DNA of 37,848 nucleotides from an uncultured Bacillota bacterium (GTDB lineage Bacteria > Bacillota > Clostridia > Oscillospirales > Oscillospiraceae): positions 1-37,848 of the forward strand of contig CAMWBA010000010.1 of NCBI GenBank assembly GCA_947172355.1, in the 5' to 3' direction. Below, piece after piece: positions 7,629-16,413 of the stretch. Both the position numbers and the translations under genes were made by a program. Every line of letters begins with the position of its first letter. The stretch's first letter is position 1. The notes under the pieces were generated by a model. It did not search any database. It was given only the letters and a program-made list of their open reading frames with translations, and was not told the origin of the DNA.

Positions 7629-7721
7629 GTTGATATATCTCTCTTCCAATGGAATTCCCCCCGTTTCATTCCTCCCAAGTATACCCGCTTCGACCTGCTT
7701 CGGCAAGAGGAAAATCCCTCA

Positions 7722-7749
7722 ATTCATAAAAAATTAAGAATTATGTCAA
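7722..7749 (-). promoter_or_regulatory. Probable promoter of the LCP gene
   Basis: On the minus strand TTGACA (749-744 of the 7000s) is a perfect -35, followed after 16 bp by ATGAAT (7727-7722). The AT-rich stretch stands out between two GC-rich genes, about 95 bp before the LCP start. The -10 is weak. Confidence 0.45.
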
Positions 7750-7774
7750 TGCCTTTTCCGGGGGATTGGACCGC

Positions 7775-9247
7775 TTACAGGGTCTCTTCTACCAGCGCCC
7801 ACACCTGCTGCGCCGTCAGGCCGTCACAGCGGTAGGACACCAGCGTCCCGTCCGGGTGGAGCACATCAAAGGAGTAGGTCATCCCGCCTGTGTCGTGCTC
7901 CCGGCCCCGGGCCTCCACAACGGCCAGAGACATGTCCTCGGCTTTGAAGGCGGGACGGTCTACCGTCTCCCAGTACTTCTCGGGAACACTGTCGCACCAG
8001 GGGATGGGATACAGGCTCAGATCATAGGTCTCCGGCTGGTCGGGGGACACCAGATTATAAGAGTGATATCCCTCCCGGTAGACGGCCACCTCCACATTGT
8101 CGTAGGCCCCTACCCTACTCCAGCGGACAAACAGGCTGTTGCTGTGGCCTTCCTGATAGCTGAGACGGCCGTAAAACTCGTTATAGCCCTCCGGCTCCGC
8201 CGTGGGCAAGTAGGGGGCAAAGTCCTCCTCCTGCCGGGCATGGGCCAGGGTGGAGAACTCCTCCTCCCGCCAGGCGGGGATGTGTTCGGCGGTTTCCAGA
8301 TGGTCCAGATACAGTCCGCCGGTCAGGGCCTGGCGGACAAAGAGGGCGTTGAAGGTACAAGCTCCACCCAACTCCATGTCCCCGCCTGGGATATACTCCG
8401 CCTGCATGGTGCTGTTCCGGTTGACAAAACGAACGCCGATGTTATCCGCCGTCATAAACTCGCTGCCGCAGATAGAGTCGGTCTGGCCGTCGCCGTCCCG
8501 GTCGTAGACCTGGCTCCAGCCGGTGATTTCTACGCCGTTAAACTCGCTGATCTCATCGCCCCGGTCCAGGTCCACCACACAGGAGAAGGGCAGCGCCCCC
8601 TGGCGCAGCTCCAGCTCAAAGCTGGCCCGGTCTTTTTCGCCATAGAGGGTCAGCTCCATCAACTGCCCCTGGCCGTCGTACCAAGCGGAACCGTGGACGA
8701 AATAGCCGTCCCAGAACAGCATCCAGGGCAGGTCCCCCTGCTCCAGCTTGGGGTGTCTCGCCTCCGGCTTGCCCTCCGGGCCCCAGAAAATGGCCTGGAT
8801 GTCCGCCTTTGTCAAATCCACAGTGAAGCTCCCCGGCGTATACGACCGAGCGGCATCTATCTCGTTCCGGCCGGTGATATCCTGGTAGCGAATGGCGGGG
8901 ATCATGGGGAACGTCAGCTTATCCCCATCCGTGGGGCTGTTCACCACAAAGCCGGACTCCCAGTCGCCGAGGATGATTGTGCTGGTGTCAGGCGTCAGGC
9001 CCGGCTGGCCATGCATTACTTCCTCATGGCTGGAAGCATCTCCGGTGCTGCTGTATTGAACCGGTGCTGGGCGGGGGGACAGCTTCCACACGCCCGCGGC
9101 CACAATCAGGGCGGCGCAGGCGGCCAGAGCCCCATAGCGCGCCCAGGGGCGGCGGGAACACTTTTTTGCCCCCTCCAGGTTTTGCAGCTTTTCATGGAGC
9201 GCCGGGGATACCTCCTGCCGATCCAGAAACGATTTGTAATATTTCAT
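7775..9247 (-). CDS. Membrane protein, probable anti-sigma factor
   Basis: A 490-residue protein encoded 40 bp after an ECF sigma factor. Residues 1-37 are a short soluble N-terminus suited to binding the sigma factor. One membrane segment follows (about 38-57, rich in Ala and Leu), and then about 430 residues that should be extracytoplasmic. I do not recognise that large domain; it is acidic and rich in Tyr and Trp. A stretch near residues 240-270 (DRDGDGQTDSICGSEF) looks like a calcium-binding loop. The start is ATG 9247 behind AAGGAGGAG; TTG 9250 is also open. Function as anti-sigma factor is inferred from position and topology: the outer domain would sense a signal and the inner tail would release the sigma factor. 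Confidence 0.7.
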   Translation of the reverse strand: MKYYKSFLDRQEVSPALHEKLQNLEGAKKCSRRPWARYGALAACAALIVAAGVWKLSPRPAPVQYSSTGDASSHEEVMHGQPGLTPDTSTIILGDWESGFVVNSPTDGDKLTFPMIPAIRYQDITGRNEIDAARSYTPGSFTVDLTKADIQAIFWGPEGKPEARHPKLEQGDLPWMLFWDGYFVHGSAWYDGQGQLMELTLYGEKDRASFELELRQGALPFSCVVDLDRGDEISEFNGVEITGWSQVYDRDGDGQTDSICGSEFMTADNIGVRFVNRNSTMQAEYIPGGDMELGGACTFNALFVRQALTGGLYLDHLETAEHIPAWREEEFSTLAHARQEEDFAPYLPTAEPEGYNEFYGRLSYQEGHSNSLFVRWSRVGAYDNVEVAVYREGYHSYNLVSPDQPETYDLSLYPIPWCDSVPEKYWETVDRPAFKAEDMSLAVVEARGREHDTGGMTYSFDVLHPDGTLVSYRCDGLTAQQVWALVEETL

Positions 9248-9287
9248 CAAGCTCCTCCTTTTTGTTGCAGCATGTTTGGACAGATTC

Positions 9288-9764
9288 TCATCCGCCTGCC
9301 GGCTCCGCCAAAAGTTTCCGCAGCTTCTCCCGAGCCCGGGAGAGACGGGAGCGCACGGTTCCCGGGCGGCAGCCCAGCATATGGGCGATCTCGTCGGTGC
9401 TGTACCCCTCGTAGTAGTGCAGATGGATCACCGCCCGGTCCTCCGGGGGGAGGGAAAACAGCTCCTCCAGCTCGTCCCGCTCTTCCGGGGTGGGGGCGGG
9501 CAGGGTCTCCGGCAGAGGACCCACCCGCCGCCAGGCCAAGCGCAGACGGCTCTTGCAGCCGTTGACCAGTACCCGCATCAGCCAGGCGGAGGGCTGCTCC
9601 AGGTTGCTTGGGGCCTTCTCCAGATAGCGGACAAAGGCGTCCTGAACGGCGTCTTCCGCCTCGTAAGGGTCTCCCAGGATGGCCAGGGCGGCACGATACA
9701 GACGAGTTTCGTTTTGTGTTACCAGGTACTCCCAATCCACCGGCCGGTTGGATATTTGGGACAT
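9288..9764 (-). CDS. ECF-type RNA polymerase sigma factor
   Basis: A 158-residue sigma-70-family protein of the two-domain extracytoplasmic-function type. Region 2 lies at about residues 20-55, including EAEDAVQDAFVRYL. Region 4 lies at about 100-150, with LPPEDRAVIHLHYYEGYS and the helix-turn-helix TDEIAHMLGCRPGTVRSRLS. ATG 9764 is chosen because it follows AAAGGAGGTGA at ideal spacing; GTG 9773 lies inside that site. The probable membrane anti-sigma factor is encoded directly downstream. An ECF-type promoter at 9789-9816 suggests autoregulation. The closing helix-rich tail EKLRKLLAE is normal for the family. Confidence 0.93.
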   Translation of the reverse strand: MSQISNRPVDWEYLVTQNETRLYRAALAILGDPYEAEDAVQDAFVRYLEKAPSNLEQPSAWLMRVLVNGCKSRLRLAWRRVGPLPETLPAPTPEERDELEELFSLPPEDRAVIHLHYYEGYSTDEIAHMLGCRPGTVRSRLSRAREKLRKLLAEPAGG

Positions 9765-9788
9765 GCAGGTCACCTCCTTTCACCCATA

Positions 9789-9816
9789 TAGACGCTTGAG
9801 CGGTCAAAATTGTTGC
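9789..9816 (-). promoter_or_regulatory. ECF-type promoter, probably autoregulated
   Basis: On the minus strand GCAACA (9816-9811), a 16-bp spacer and CGTCTA (9794-9789) match the general ECF pattern of an AAC -35 and a CGTC -10, close to that of Bacillus SigM. It lies 25 bp before the sigma gene start and between the upstream gene's terminator and the ribosome-binding site. Confidence 0.55.
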
Positions 9817-9830
9817 GGACAAAAAGAAGA

Positions 9831-9852
9831 AGAGCCGCCCTCGGGCGGCTCT
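9831..9852 (-). terminator. Terminator of the hydroxy-acid oxidase gene
   Basis: A perfect 10-bp stem (9831-9840/9843-9852) with a 2-base formal gap is followed on the minus strand by TCTTCTTTTTG. It lies 5 bp past the stop codon at 9857. Confidence 0.8.
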
Positions 9853-9856
9853 CCGC

Positions 9857-10870
9857 TTAGAAAATCATATCTCTGGAAATCTCTGCCAGGGAGTGGACCC
9901 CGCACATGGCCATGGTGTCGGCCAGTTCCCCCTTGATTTTGTCGGTAAGTACCTTCACGCCCTCGGCGCCCCCGCCGTAGACGGCGGTGACATAGGGCCG
10001 GGCCAGAATGCAGGCGTCAGCCCCCAGGCCCAGGGCCTTGCATACGTCGACTCCGGTGCGGATGCCGCCGTCCACCAGGACCACCATCTGACCCTTGACC
10101 GCCTCGGCGATGGCGGGGAGGACCTCGGCGGTGGCGGGTACGCCGTCCTGGACCCGGCCGCCGTGGTTGGATACCACAATGCCCGCCGCCCCTGCCTCCA
10201 GGGCCTTTTTGGCCCCCTTGACGGTCATAATTCCCTTGATGATGAAGGGAACCCCGGCGTATTCGATGACCTCCCGCAGTTCGGCCACCGTCTTGGAGCC
10301 GGCAGGGGGATTCAGCCCCTTGAGGAAGGGCAGGCCGGCGGCGTCGATGTCCATGGCGAACATCTTGGCCCCCGCCGCCTTGCCCTGGTCCAGCTTGGCA
10401 AAGAGTGTGTCACGGTCCCAAGGCTTTACGGTGGGGATGCCCTTGCCGCCATTCTGGCCGATGGCCGCCGACGCCGCAGTAAAAACGCCGGGGTCGGTGC
10501 CGTCGCCGGTGAAAGCGGCGATGCCGGCGTCTGCACAGGCGGGCACCAGGATTTCGTTGTACTCCTGGTCGGTGAATTTGTCGCCGTAATGCAGCTTGAC
10601 CGCCCCCACCGGCCCGGCAAAGACGGGCAGCGCATACTCCTGTCCGAAAAGGGTGAAGCGGGTGTCCGCCGGGCCGTTTTCGCAGATGGTGTCCATGTTG
10701 AGGCACACCTCCTGCCAGGCGTCGTAGTTCCGGGCGGCGACGGTCCCGGTCCCCTTGGAGCCTGGACCGGGCATGGTGTTTTTGCAGGCCCGGCCGTTGC
10801 ACACCGGGCACACATTGCAGTATGGGCCGCTGCATGTGCGGGCGGCCGCTAAAACGTCTTGATAGGTCAT
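9857..10870 (-). CDS. FMN-dependent alpha-hydroxy-acid oxidase/dehydrogenase
   Basis: A 337-residue TIM-barrel flavoprotein of the lactate/glycolate oxidase family, which oxidises 2-hydroxy acids to 2-keto acids with FMN. Visible motifs are SNHGGRVQDG with the active-site His and FMN-phosphate-contacting Arg, VLVDGGIRTGVDVCKAL and ILARPY, all near the C-terminal end as usual. The N-terminus is unusual: five cysteines spaced C-x4-C-x2-C-x2-C-x4-C (residues 13, 18, 21, 24, 29) could bind an iron-sulfur cluster or zinc, suggesting an anaerobic dehydrogenase rather than an O2-using oxidase. It starts behind AAGGAGGGG. It has its own terminator and is separated from the long operon upstream by another, so it is probably a separate unit. 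Confidence 0.87.
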   Translation of the reverse strand: MTYQDVLAAARTCSGPYCNVCPVCNGRACKNTMPGPGSKGTGTVAARNYDAWQEVCLNMDTICENGPADTRFTLFGQEYALPVFAGPVGAVKLHYGDKFTDQEYNEILVPACADAGIAAFTGDGTDPGVFTAASAAIGQNGGKGIPTVKPWDRDTLFAKLDQGKAAGAKMFAMDIDAAGLPFLKGLNPPAGSKTVAELREVIEYAGVPFIIKGIMTVKGAKKALEAGAAGIVVSNHGGRVQDGVPATAEVLPAIAEAVKGQMVVLVDGGIRTGVDVCKALGLGADACILARPYVTAVYGGGAEGVKVLTDKIKGELADTMAMCGVHSLAEISRDMIF

Positions 10871-10991
10871 GGTAACCCCTCCTTATTTCTCTTTTCCATC
10901 ATACCGTTTCCCGGCGGATTCGTCAAGGCAAAATCCTGCGCCGGCGGAATGTTTTCCGCCGCGAACCAACTGCGCCATGGGATGTAAAGGA

Positions 10992-11034
10992 CCCCGCCTT
11001 TCCAGCTCCGCACCGCGGAGAGGGAAAGACGGGG
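10992..11034 (-). terminator. Terminator at the end of the long catabolic operon
   Basis: Stem CCCCG/CGGGG (10992-10996/11030-11034) continues through CTTTCC/GGAAAG and CTCCGC/GCGGAG with small bulges, followed on the minus strand by TCCTTTAC. It lies 43 bp past the stop of the iron alcohol dehydrogenase. Confidence 0.65.
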
Positions 11035-11076
11035 CAAGAGAGAGAACTGCTATAACAAGTATAAGGCTATAATCCT

Positions 11077-12195
11077 TTACAGAATAGAGCGCAGAAGGGC
11101 TGTGACCGTCTCCTGGTTCATAACGGCGGGGGTGAGCTGGATGATGGCCGCCCCCAGCCCCACCTGGGCGATGTGCTCCAGGGCGTCCTCCTGGACCCCC
11201 AGCTGACTGAGTCGGGTGGGCATGTTCATGGAGACCATCAGGGCCTCCACCGCGTCGGCAAACTGGGGGATGCTCTCATAGCCAAGGGCGGCACACAGGC
11301 GGTCCATCTTGGCCTGGGCGCCCTCGCCGCTGATGCGGATAAAGGCGGGCAGAGTGATGGAACAGGCGGTGCCGTGGCTGGCGCCGTACTCGGTGGTGAG
11401 GGGGAAACTGACGGCGTGGATGCCGGTGGTCCGGGTCTGACTGAACGCGACCCCGGCCAGCAGGCTGGCCAGCTGCATCTGTTCCCGGGCGGTCTCACTG
11501 TTCCCGTCGTCATAAGCGGCTTTGATGTGGGCCAGAACCAGACGCATAGCCTCCACCGCCAGGGCGTCGCAGATGGGCTGGGATTCCTTGTTCCAATAGG
11601 CTTCAATGGCGTGGCAGAAGGCGTCCATGCCGGTGGAGGCGGTGACGGCGGGGGGCAGAGAGTAGGTCAGCTCCGGGTCCAGCAGGGCCACGTCGGGCCA
11701 GAACTGGTCGGTGACAAAGGGCATCTTGATGCCCTTCTTTTTGTTGGTAAATACCCCCACGTTGGTGACTTCGCTGCCGGTTCCGGCGGTGGTGGGGATG
11801 CAGATGAGGCGGACGGTTCGGGGAGAGAGGGTGCGGGTGCCGCCGCTGTAGTAGTCATAGATGCTGCCCTCGTCTCCGGCCAGACAGGAGACAATCTTGC
11901 TCACGTCCATGGAACTGCCGCCGCCGATGCCCACCACCGTCTGGGCCCCCAGAGCCCGGGCCGCTTCCGCTGCCGCGTCCACACTTTCGCAGGAGGGGTT
12001 GGGCTCGATGGCGTGGAAATAGGACACCGTGCAGCCCTCCAGATTGGCGCCAATGCGCTCCGCCGCGCCGCTCTGGTAGAGGAAGGGGTCACAGATAATC
12101 AGCACCCGATCCCCCTGGATATATTGCTTCAGGCGGGCGGTGCTGCCCTTGCCCAGCACAATGCGGGAGGGCATGCAGTAAGAGAATTCCGTCAT
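11077..12195 (-). CDS. Iron-containing alcohol dehydrogenase
   Basis: A 372-residue NAD(P)-dependent group III alcohol dehydrogenase interconverting an aldehyde or ketone with an alcohol. The N-terminal nucleotide-binding part has the family motif [12 protein letters not shown] and [12 protein letters not shown]. The C-terminal all-helical part has the metal-binding D-x3-H pattern in [12 protein letters not shown] and a further His in GASHGTACS. The start at ATG 12195 follows GGAAAGGAAA; longer frames add no conserved residues. It is the last gene of the operon, 32 bp behind the DMT permease. Context suggests it reduces or oxidises a sugar-derived intermediate. Confidence 0.9.
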   Translation of the reverse strand: MTEFSYCMPSRIVLGKGSTARLKQYIQGDRVLIICDPFLYQSGAAERIGANLEGCTVSYFHAIEPNPSCESVDAAAEAARALGAQTVVGIGGGSSMDVSKIVSCLAGDEGSIYDYYSGGTRTLSPRTVRLICIPTTAGTGSEVTNVGVFTNKKKGIKMPFVTDQFWPDVALLDPELTYSLPPAVTASTGMDAFCHAIEAYWNKESQPICDALAVEAMRLVLAHIKAAYDDGNSETAREQMQLASLLAGVAFSQTRTTGIHAVSFPLTTEYGASHGTACSITLPAFIRISGEGAQAKMDRLCAALGYESIPQFADAVEALMVSMNMPTRLSQLGVQEDALEHIAQVGLGAAIIQLTPAVMNQETVTALLRSIL

Positions 12196-12227
12196 AGAGA
12201 TGTTTCCTTTCCGATGAAGTCCGATGC

Positions 12228-13127
12228 TTATTTGGCCTGCCGCCGGTTGTGGACCAGCAGGACACACAGCGCACCCAGCAGTACAAGGACAAAGCCGGCC
12301 AACTGAACCGGAGACATGCTGTCTCCAAAGAGGAGCAGACCCAGCAACGCCGACACCAGGGGCATCAGCAGCAGGATGACCTTGACCAGCCAGACGGGAT
12401 TGCGGCGCAGGTCGTAGTAGTAGACGATGTAAATGAGAGTCTGGCCCAGGCCGGAGAGGAGGAGGGCCAGTGTGAGTCCCCTGTTTCCGGCAATCCCTCC
12501 CAGCTCTTGGATCTGGCGGGTAAATCCCGCCGCCATAAGGAAGAGAAGCAGGGTAATCAGGTTGTTATAGTAGGCAATCACGTTGTCGCTGGCCGGGTTG
12601 ACAGGGTGGCGCTGGGCCTCTTTGATGAGAAAGGCGTTGATGGAGACAAAGAGCGCGCTGAGGATGAAAAATACATTGCCCACGTTGAACAGGTCCAGGT
12701 GGGAGAAGTCGATCTCCAGCACCAGAAAGACGCCGAAGAGCATCACCAGACTCAGAGCCCAGTCCAGGGGGGTAAAGCGCTCTTTGTACACCAGAACGGA
12801 GATCAGGTTGACAAAGAGAATGTCGCACTTGAGCAGCGCTGTCCCGATGCCGGCGGGGGAGAGCTGAAGGCCCACAAAGGCGGTGGAGTCCAGAAGAAAA
12901 CCCATCAGGCCGATGAGGCACAGCCATTTCCACACATGCTGGATTTGCAGCAGGCGGTTCAGCTCGCCCCGGGCCGCCATCACGCCGGTGAGCAGCACCA
13001 GAGTGATGGCTCGGATGACAATTCCAACCGAAAAGACCGACATGACAGCCAGCGCCTCGTGGGAGGCTACATAGTAGCTGCCCCAGATGACCGGCAGGGC
13101 CAGAAGGGGGAGAAGATTTGTTTTCAT
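12228..13127 (-). CDS. DMT/EamA-family permease
   Basis: A 299-residue integral membrane protein with about ten hydrophobic helices in two EamA-like halves, the layout of the drug/metabolite transporter superfamily. The first helix has [11 protein letters not shown], and the second half ends [19 protein letters not shown], both typical. The ribosome-binding site is poor: GAGGAG lies about 20 bp upstream of the ATG, so translation may depend on coupling to the dehydrogenase gene 24 bp before. In this operon it may export a product or overflow intermediate. Substrate unknown. Confidence 0.85.
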   Translation of the reverse strand: MKTNLLPLLALPVIWGSYYVASHEALAVMSVFSVGIVIRAITLVLLTGVMAARGELNRLLQIQHVWKWLCLIGLMGFLLDSTAFVGLQLSPAGIGTALLKCDILFVNLISVLVYKERFTPLDWALSLVMLFGVFLVLEIDFSHLDLFNVGNVFFILSALFVSINAFLIKEAQRHPVNPASDNVIAYYNNLITLLLFLMAAGFTRQIQELGGIAGNRGLTLALLLSGLGQTLIYIVYYYDLRRNPVWLVKVILLLMPLVSALLGLLLFGDSMSPVQLAGFVLVLLGALCVLLVHNRRQAK

Positions 13128-13151
13128 GGCGAATCGGGTTCAGGCTGCTCC

Positions 13152-14291
13152 TCAGCGCTCCACCCGGCCGGACTTCTGATACTCCTCGGGGATCTCGTTG
13201 GGGAAGAAGACCACCTTGACGCAGCCCTCTTTCCGGTTGACAAAGGTGTCGATGCCGTCAGCAAACCGGGTGAGGGGATAGGTGTGAGTGATCATTTCCT
13301 TTACCTTCAGCTGCCCTGTGGCCATCAGGTTGACCACCGCTACGGTGGCGTTGGGGTTGCCGCGGCTGCCGCACAGGGTCAGCTCTTTGAAGGTGACCTT
13401 CTTGATGGGGATGGGCTCCATGGTGCCCTCAGGCGGGGTGCCCAGCATGGCGATGGAACCGCCCTTGCGGACCATCTCGATGGCCTGGGTCATGGAGTTG
13501 TGGGCTCCGGATGCCTCGCATACGTTGTCGGCGCCTACGCCGTTGGTCAGCCGCAGCACCTCTTCCACAGGATCCTGGGTCTCAAAGTTGATGGCCATGT
13601 CCTTGTCGCAGGCGCCCAGGTCCACAGCGGCCTGGAGACGGGCGCCCCGTCCCACACAGATGACATGTGCGGCGCCCAGAGCCCGGGCAATCTTCATGGC
13701 CATAAAGCCGATGGGGCCGGGACCGATGACGCAGTAGGTGCCGCCGGGCTTGACCCCCGCCCGCTCCAGACCGTGGAAGGCCACGCCAGCAGTGTCGCAC
13801 ATGGCGGCCTCTGCGAAGGAGACGTTATCGGGCAGCTTGGTCAGACTGCCGCAGCTGTAGCGGACATACTGCTGGTACGCCCCGGTGGTGGTGAAGCCGT
13901 AGTGGCGGTGGCCGGTCTCGTCCTTGCCATAGTTCAGACATAGGGAGTAGCGCCCCGCCTTGCAGTTTTCACACACGCCGCAGCCCCGGTGGGCCTCGCC
14001 GGCTACCCGGTCGCCCACCTGGAGGTTGAACACACCACTGCCAACCTTTACCACCACACCGGCCCACTCATGGCCGATGATGAAGGGGTACTCGTCAGGG
14101 CAGTAGTGGTAGGGCTTACCCTTGAGCAGCTTGGGGTCGGTGCCGCAGATGGCAATGGCCATCACCTTGACAATGACCTCTTGAAAGCCGGGGTCGCTGG
14201 GCACCGGCACATCATGGCGGATCTCATACTGGTTGTTGGTGCCGGTCAGCACGACGGCGGTCTGCGTTTCTGGTAAGATATACGGTTCCAT
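13152..14291 (-). CDS. Zinc-dependent medium-chain alcohol/polyol dehydrogenase
   Basis: A 379-residue member of the MDR superfamily (threonine/sorbitol dehydrogenase-like), oxidising a hydroxyl group with NAD(P). Catalytic zinc ligands are visible: Cys49 in ICGTDPK, and His74/Glu75 in GHEWAG. The structural zinc site C-x2-C-x2-C-x7-C is at residues 104, 107, 110 and 118. The Rossmann fold starts at VIGPGPIGFMAMKIA. ATG 14291 follows AAGGAGG at good spacing. It sits between the second beta-propeller gene (30 bp) and the DMT permease (24 bp). Probably oxidises a sugar or sugar-acid hydroxyl in the pathway. Confidence 0.9.
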   Translation of the reverse strand: MEPYILPETQTAVVLTGTNNQYEIRHDVPVPSDPGFQEVIVKVMAIAICGTDPKLLKGKPYHYCPDEYPFIIGHEWAGVVVKVGSGVFNLQVGDRVAGEAHRGCGVCENCKAGRYSLCLNYGKDETGHRHYGFTTTGAYQQYVRYSCGSLTKLPDNVSFAEAAMCDTAGVAFHGLERAGVKPGGTYCVIGPGPIGFMAMKIARALGAAHVICVGRGARLQAAVDLGACDKDMAINFETQDPVEEVLRLTNGVGADNVCEASGAHNSMTQAIEMVRKGGSIAMLGTPPEGTMEPIPIKKVTFKELTLCGSRGNPNATVAVVNLMATGQLKVKEMITHTYPLTRFADGIDTFVNRKEGCVKVVFFPNEIPEEYQKSGRVER

Positions 14292-14321
14292 AGTGTCCTC
14301 CTTATGTTTCGTTTTGGTTGG

Positions 14322-15341
14322 TTACTCTGCAAAATACATCACACATTGGTTCTGCCCGTGGTTGGCGGACAGCAGACAGTCCCGGCCTTGGAAGCGGGCC
14401 GCCGCAACATTGGCGGCGGAGGCCCCCGCTTCAATCAGCTCGGTATGATAGCTCCCCTCCGCATAGAAAAAGCGGAACACAGGGGCATCTCCCCGCCGGC
14501 TGCCGCAGATTCCGCAGGGACCGCCCCAGAGTTGGCCGCACCAGAGAGCGTGGGCAAATTCCAGCGGTTCCGGGAACTGCCAGACGGGATGGAAGGCCCC
14601 GTTTTCCCGCTGGTGATAAAGGGTCAGGGCGCTGCCGTGGAAGGGCTCGATGGTGACTAGCTCCTCCAGTCCGTCCCCGTCTAGGTCGAAGAGCCAGACC
14701 TCGCCGGCGGGGCGGTCGATGAGCTGCCGGATTGCCCAGCTGCCGCCTTTGTCCACTGGGGGCAGGAGCAGGTGGACACCCCGGTCACTGGCCACCGCCG
14801 CAGCGGGCCGGCCCTGGAAGATACCGGTAAAAAAGCCGTGGTTGCGGGGCAGGCCGTCCAGAAGGAGCTCCAGCCGCCGGAGGGGAGCATCTGGGGTCAG
14901 GGAGGCGGTGTAGACCCCGCCGGGGGAGGACCAGTCGTCTTTGTCCACCTTTTGCCTGCACAGGACGGACAGGACCAACGTATGCCCCCCAGGGATGGGA
15001 AGAATCCCAAAGCGGTGGAGGTAAGGCAGGTTCAGCATGTTCCGCTTCTGCCACGCCCCATTCCTCCGGTCCACCTGGACCAGCTTGCTGCCGGCGGCGG
15101 CAAAGGGGGGGAAGAAACGTTCAATGGCCAGAAAGCCGGAGCGGTCCGGGAGGGGGACCATCGACATGGTGCCGCCCTCCATGACGGAAATTTCCTCCTG
15201 CGCCAACGTCCGGCCGTCAAAGGCCAGGGTTGGGCGGGCAAGTTCCGAGGCGAAGAGGATGCGGGCTTCTCCCTCCACGGAAAAAGCTCCTACCGAATAG
15301 CACTTCTCTAGGAGGGCCAGTACCTGTTTGCGGTAGATCAT
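14322..15341 (-). CDS. Beta-propeller-like protein B (paralogue of 22258-23277)
   Basis: A 339-residue protein without signal peptide or membrane segment. It is the same length as the product of 22258-23277 and shares with it PYLHR, DDWS-x-PG, NHGF, DLDGDG-x-EELVT, FHG and a FAHALW/FSHAIW-type motif. DLDGDG followed by a strand is the calcium-binding loop of FG-GAP/VCBS propeller blades, so a cytoplasmic beta-propeller is likely. Six-bladed propellers include lactonases and epimerases; here the role is unknown. The start codon overlaps the transaldolase stop by 4 bp (ATGA), so the two are translationally coupled. Enzyme or scaffold in sugar-acid catabolism is an inference. Confidence 0.7.
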   Translation of the reverse strand: MIYRKQVLALLEKCYSVGAFSVEGEARILFASELARPTLAFDGRTLAQEEISVMEGGTMSMVPLPDRSGFLAIERFFPPFAAAGSKLVQVDRRNGAWQKRNMLNLPYLHRFGILPIPGGHTLVLSVLCRQKVDKDDWSSPGGVYTASLTPDAPLRRLELLLDGLPRNHGFFTGIFQGRPAAAVASDRGVHLLLPPVDKGGSWAIRQLIDRPAGEVWLFDLDGDGLEELVTIEPFHGSALTLYHQRENGAFHPVWQFPEPLEFAHALWCGQLWGGPCGICGSRRGDAPVFRFFYAEGSYHTELIEAGASAANVAAARFQGRDCLLSANHGQNQCVMYFAE

Positions 15342-16408
15342 CTGGCCAGAGGGCTTCCGAACTGGTAGGGCCGGATCAGCTGAAGCAGGGTGTCATACCC
15401 CTTGAAAAAGCCCTCCAGGCAGGTGATAAATGCACCGTAGTGCTCGAACTCCTCCGGAGTCATGCCGTCCTCGTCATAGGCCCGGCGGAACTCTTTCAGC
15501 TTTTGCAGTTCGTCCAGCCAGCACTGGGGGACGGGATCGTCCATCGTGGCCCGAATCTCCAGGCCGCTGTTGTCAAACATCTTGAGATACTTGGCAGTGA
15601 TGGTCATGGAGACATCGCCGCCAATGAGCTCATGCCAGTGGTAGAGATTGCGGTAGGCGGCGGTGAGCAGGCGGGTGCGGTAGCCCCGCTCCTTGAAAAT
15701 CCGGTATGCCTTCTTAAAAACAGCTACGCCGCCCCACTCCAGAGCCTCAGGGAGAACGGCCAGGTTGTCCGCCGCCACCGCCTTTTTCAGCCAGTCGTCA
15801 ATACGGCCCAGCATGATGGTACACACCGGGGTCATATGGGTGGTGTCCAGCCCCTCGGCCTCCCGGCGCTTCAGGCCCCGCTCCACCGCCTCGGCCAGAG
15901 CCACTGCCTGGGCCAGACTGAAGGAGACGGTCGCGTTGACGCTGACGCCCCGGTAGGTGGCCTCCTCAAACGCCGTCAGCCCGGCGGCAGAAATGGGCAT
16001 CTTCACCTGGATGTTGGGGGCCAGGGAGTGGAAATAGGCCGCCTGATCCGCCATCTTTTCCCAGTCGTGGTAATATTTGATATTGGTCTGCATAGAGATT
16101 TTGCCGCAGGCCCCGCCCGACTGCTCATAGACCGGACGCAGCAGCTCGCAGCCCCGCAGGCCCATCCGTTCGATGAGCTTCCAGGCCACGTCGTCCTCAG
16201 TGGCGGCGGGGGACTGGGTGTACAGCGCCCGAATGGTATCTTCCCACTCCGGCAGCTCCTTTTGGAGTACCTGGGACACGATGACCGGGTTGGTGGTGGC
16301 GCCCACAGCGCCAATGCCAATGCCGTATTCCAAATCGGCTTTGGCACAGGAGTCCACCCAGAACTGTGTGTTGGGGAATTTTTCCCGCATTTCCCGCATT
16401 TTGCTCAT
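15338..16408 (-). CDS. Transaldolase-family protein
   Basis: A 356-residue class I aldolase-type TIM barrel. Family signs are WVDS near residue 17, the substrate motif TTNP (38-41), the Schiff-base Lys136 in VKMPISAAG and the strand GVSVNATVSFS. Transaldolase moves a dihydroxyacetone unit between sugar phosphates. The C-terminal segment (about 270-356, including the FFKGYDTLLQLI region) is longer than in the short bacterial enzymes, so a related aldolase activity is possible. ATG 16408 follows AAGGGAG just after the AraC gene stop, and its end overlaps the next gene. With the epimerase encoded nearby it suggests that the pathway enters pentose-phosphate chemistry. Confidence 0.87.
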   Translation of the reverse strand: MSKMREMREKFPNTQFWVDSCAKADLEYGIGIGAVGATTNPVIVSQVLQKELPEWEDTIRALYTQSPAATEDDVAWKLIERMGLRGCELLRPVYEQSGGACGKISMQTNIKYYHDWEKMADQAAYFHSLAPNIQVKMPISAAGLTAFEEATYRGVSVNATVSFSLAQAVALAEAVERGLKRREAEGLDTTHMTPVCTIMLGRIDDWLKKAVAADNLAVLPEALEWGGVAVFKKAYRIFKERGYRTRLLTAAYRNLYHWHELIGGDVSMTITAKYLKMFDNSGLEIRATMDDPVPQCWLDELQKLKEFRRAYDEDGMTPEEFEHYGAFITCLEGFFKGYDTLLQLIRPYQFGSPLAR

Positions 16409-16413
16409 ATCAA

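Noticed and set aside
7766-9565. Long plus-strand open frames opposite the catabolic and sigma/anti-sigma genes (also 11173-12306, 12249-13943, 15230-16546, 21214-22653)
   Set aside because: All are mirror frames of well-supported minus-strand genes in high-GC DNA, with Gly/His/Gln-rich sequence and no initiation signals.
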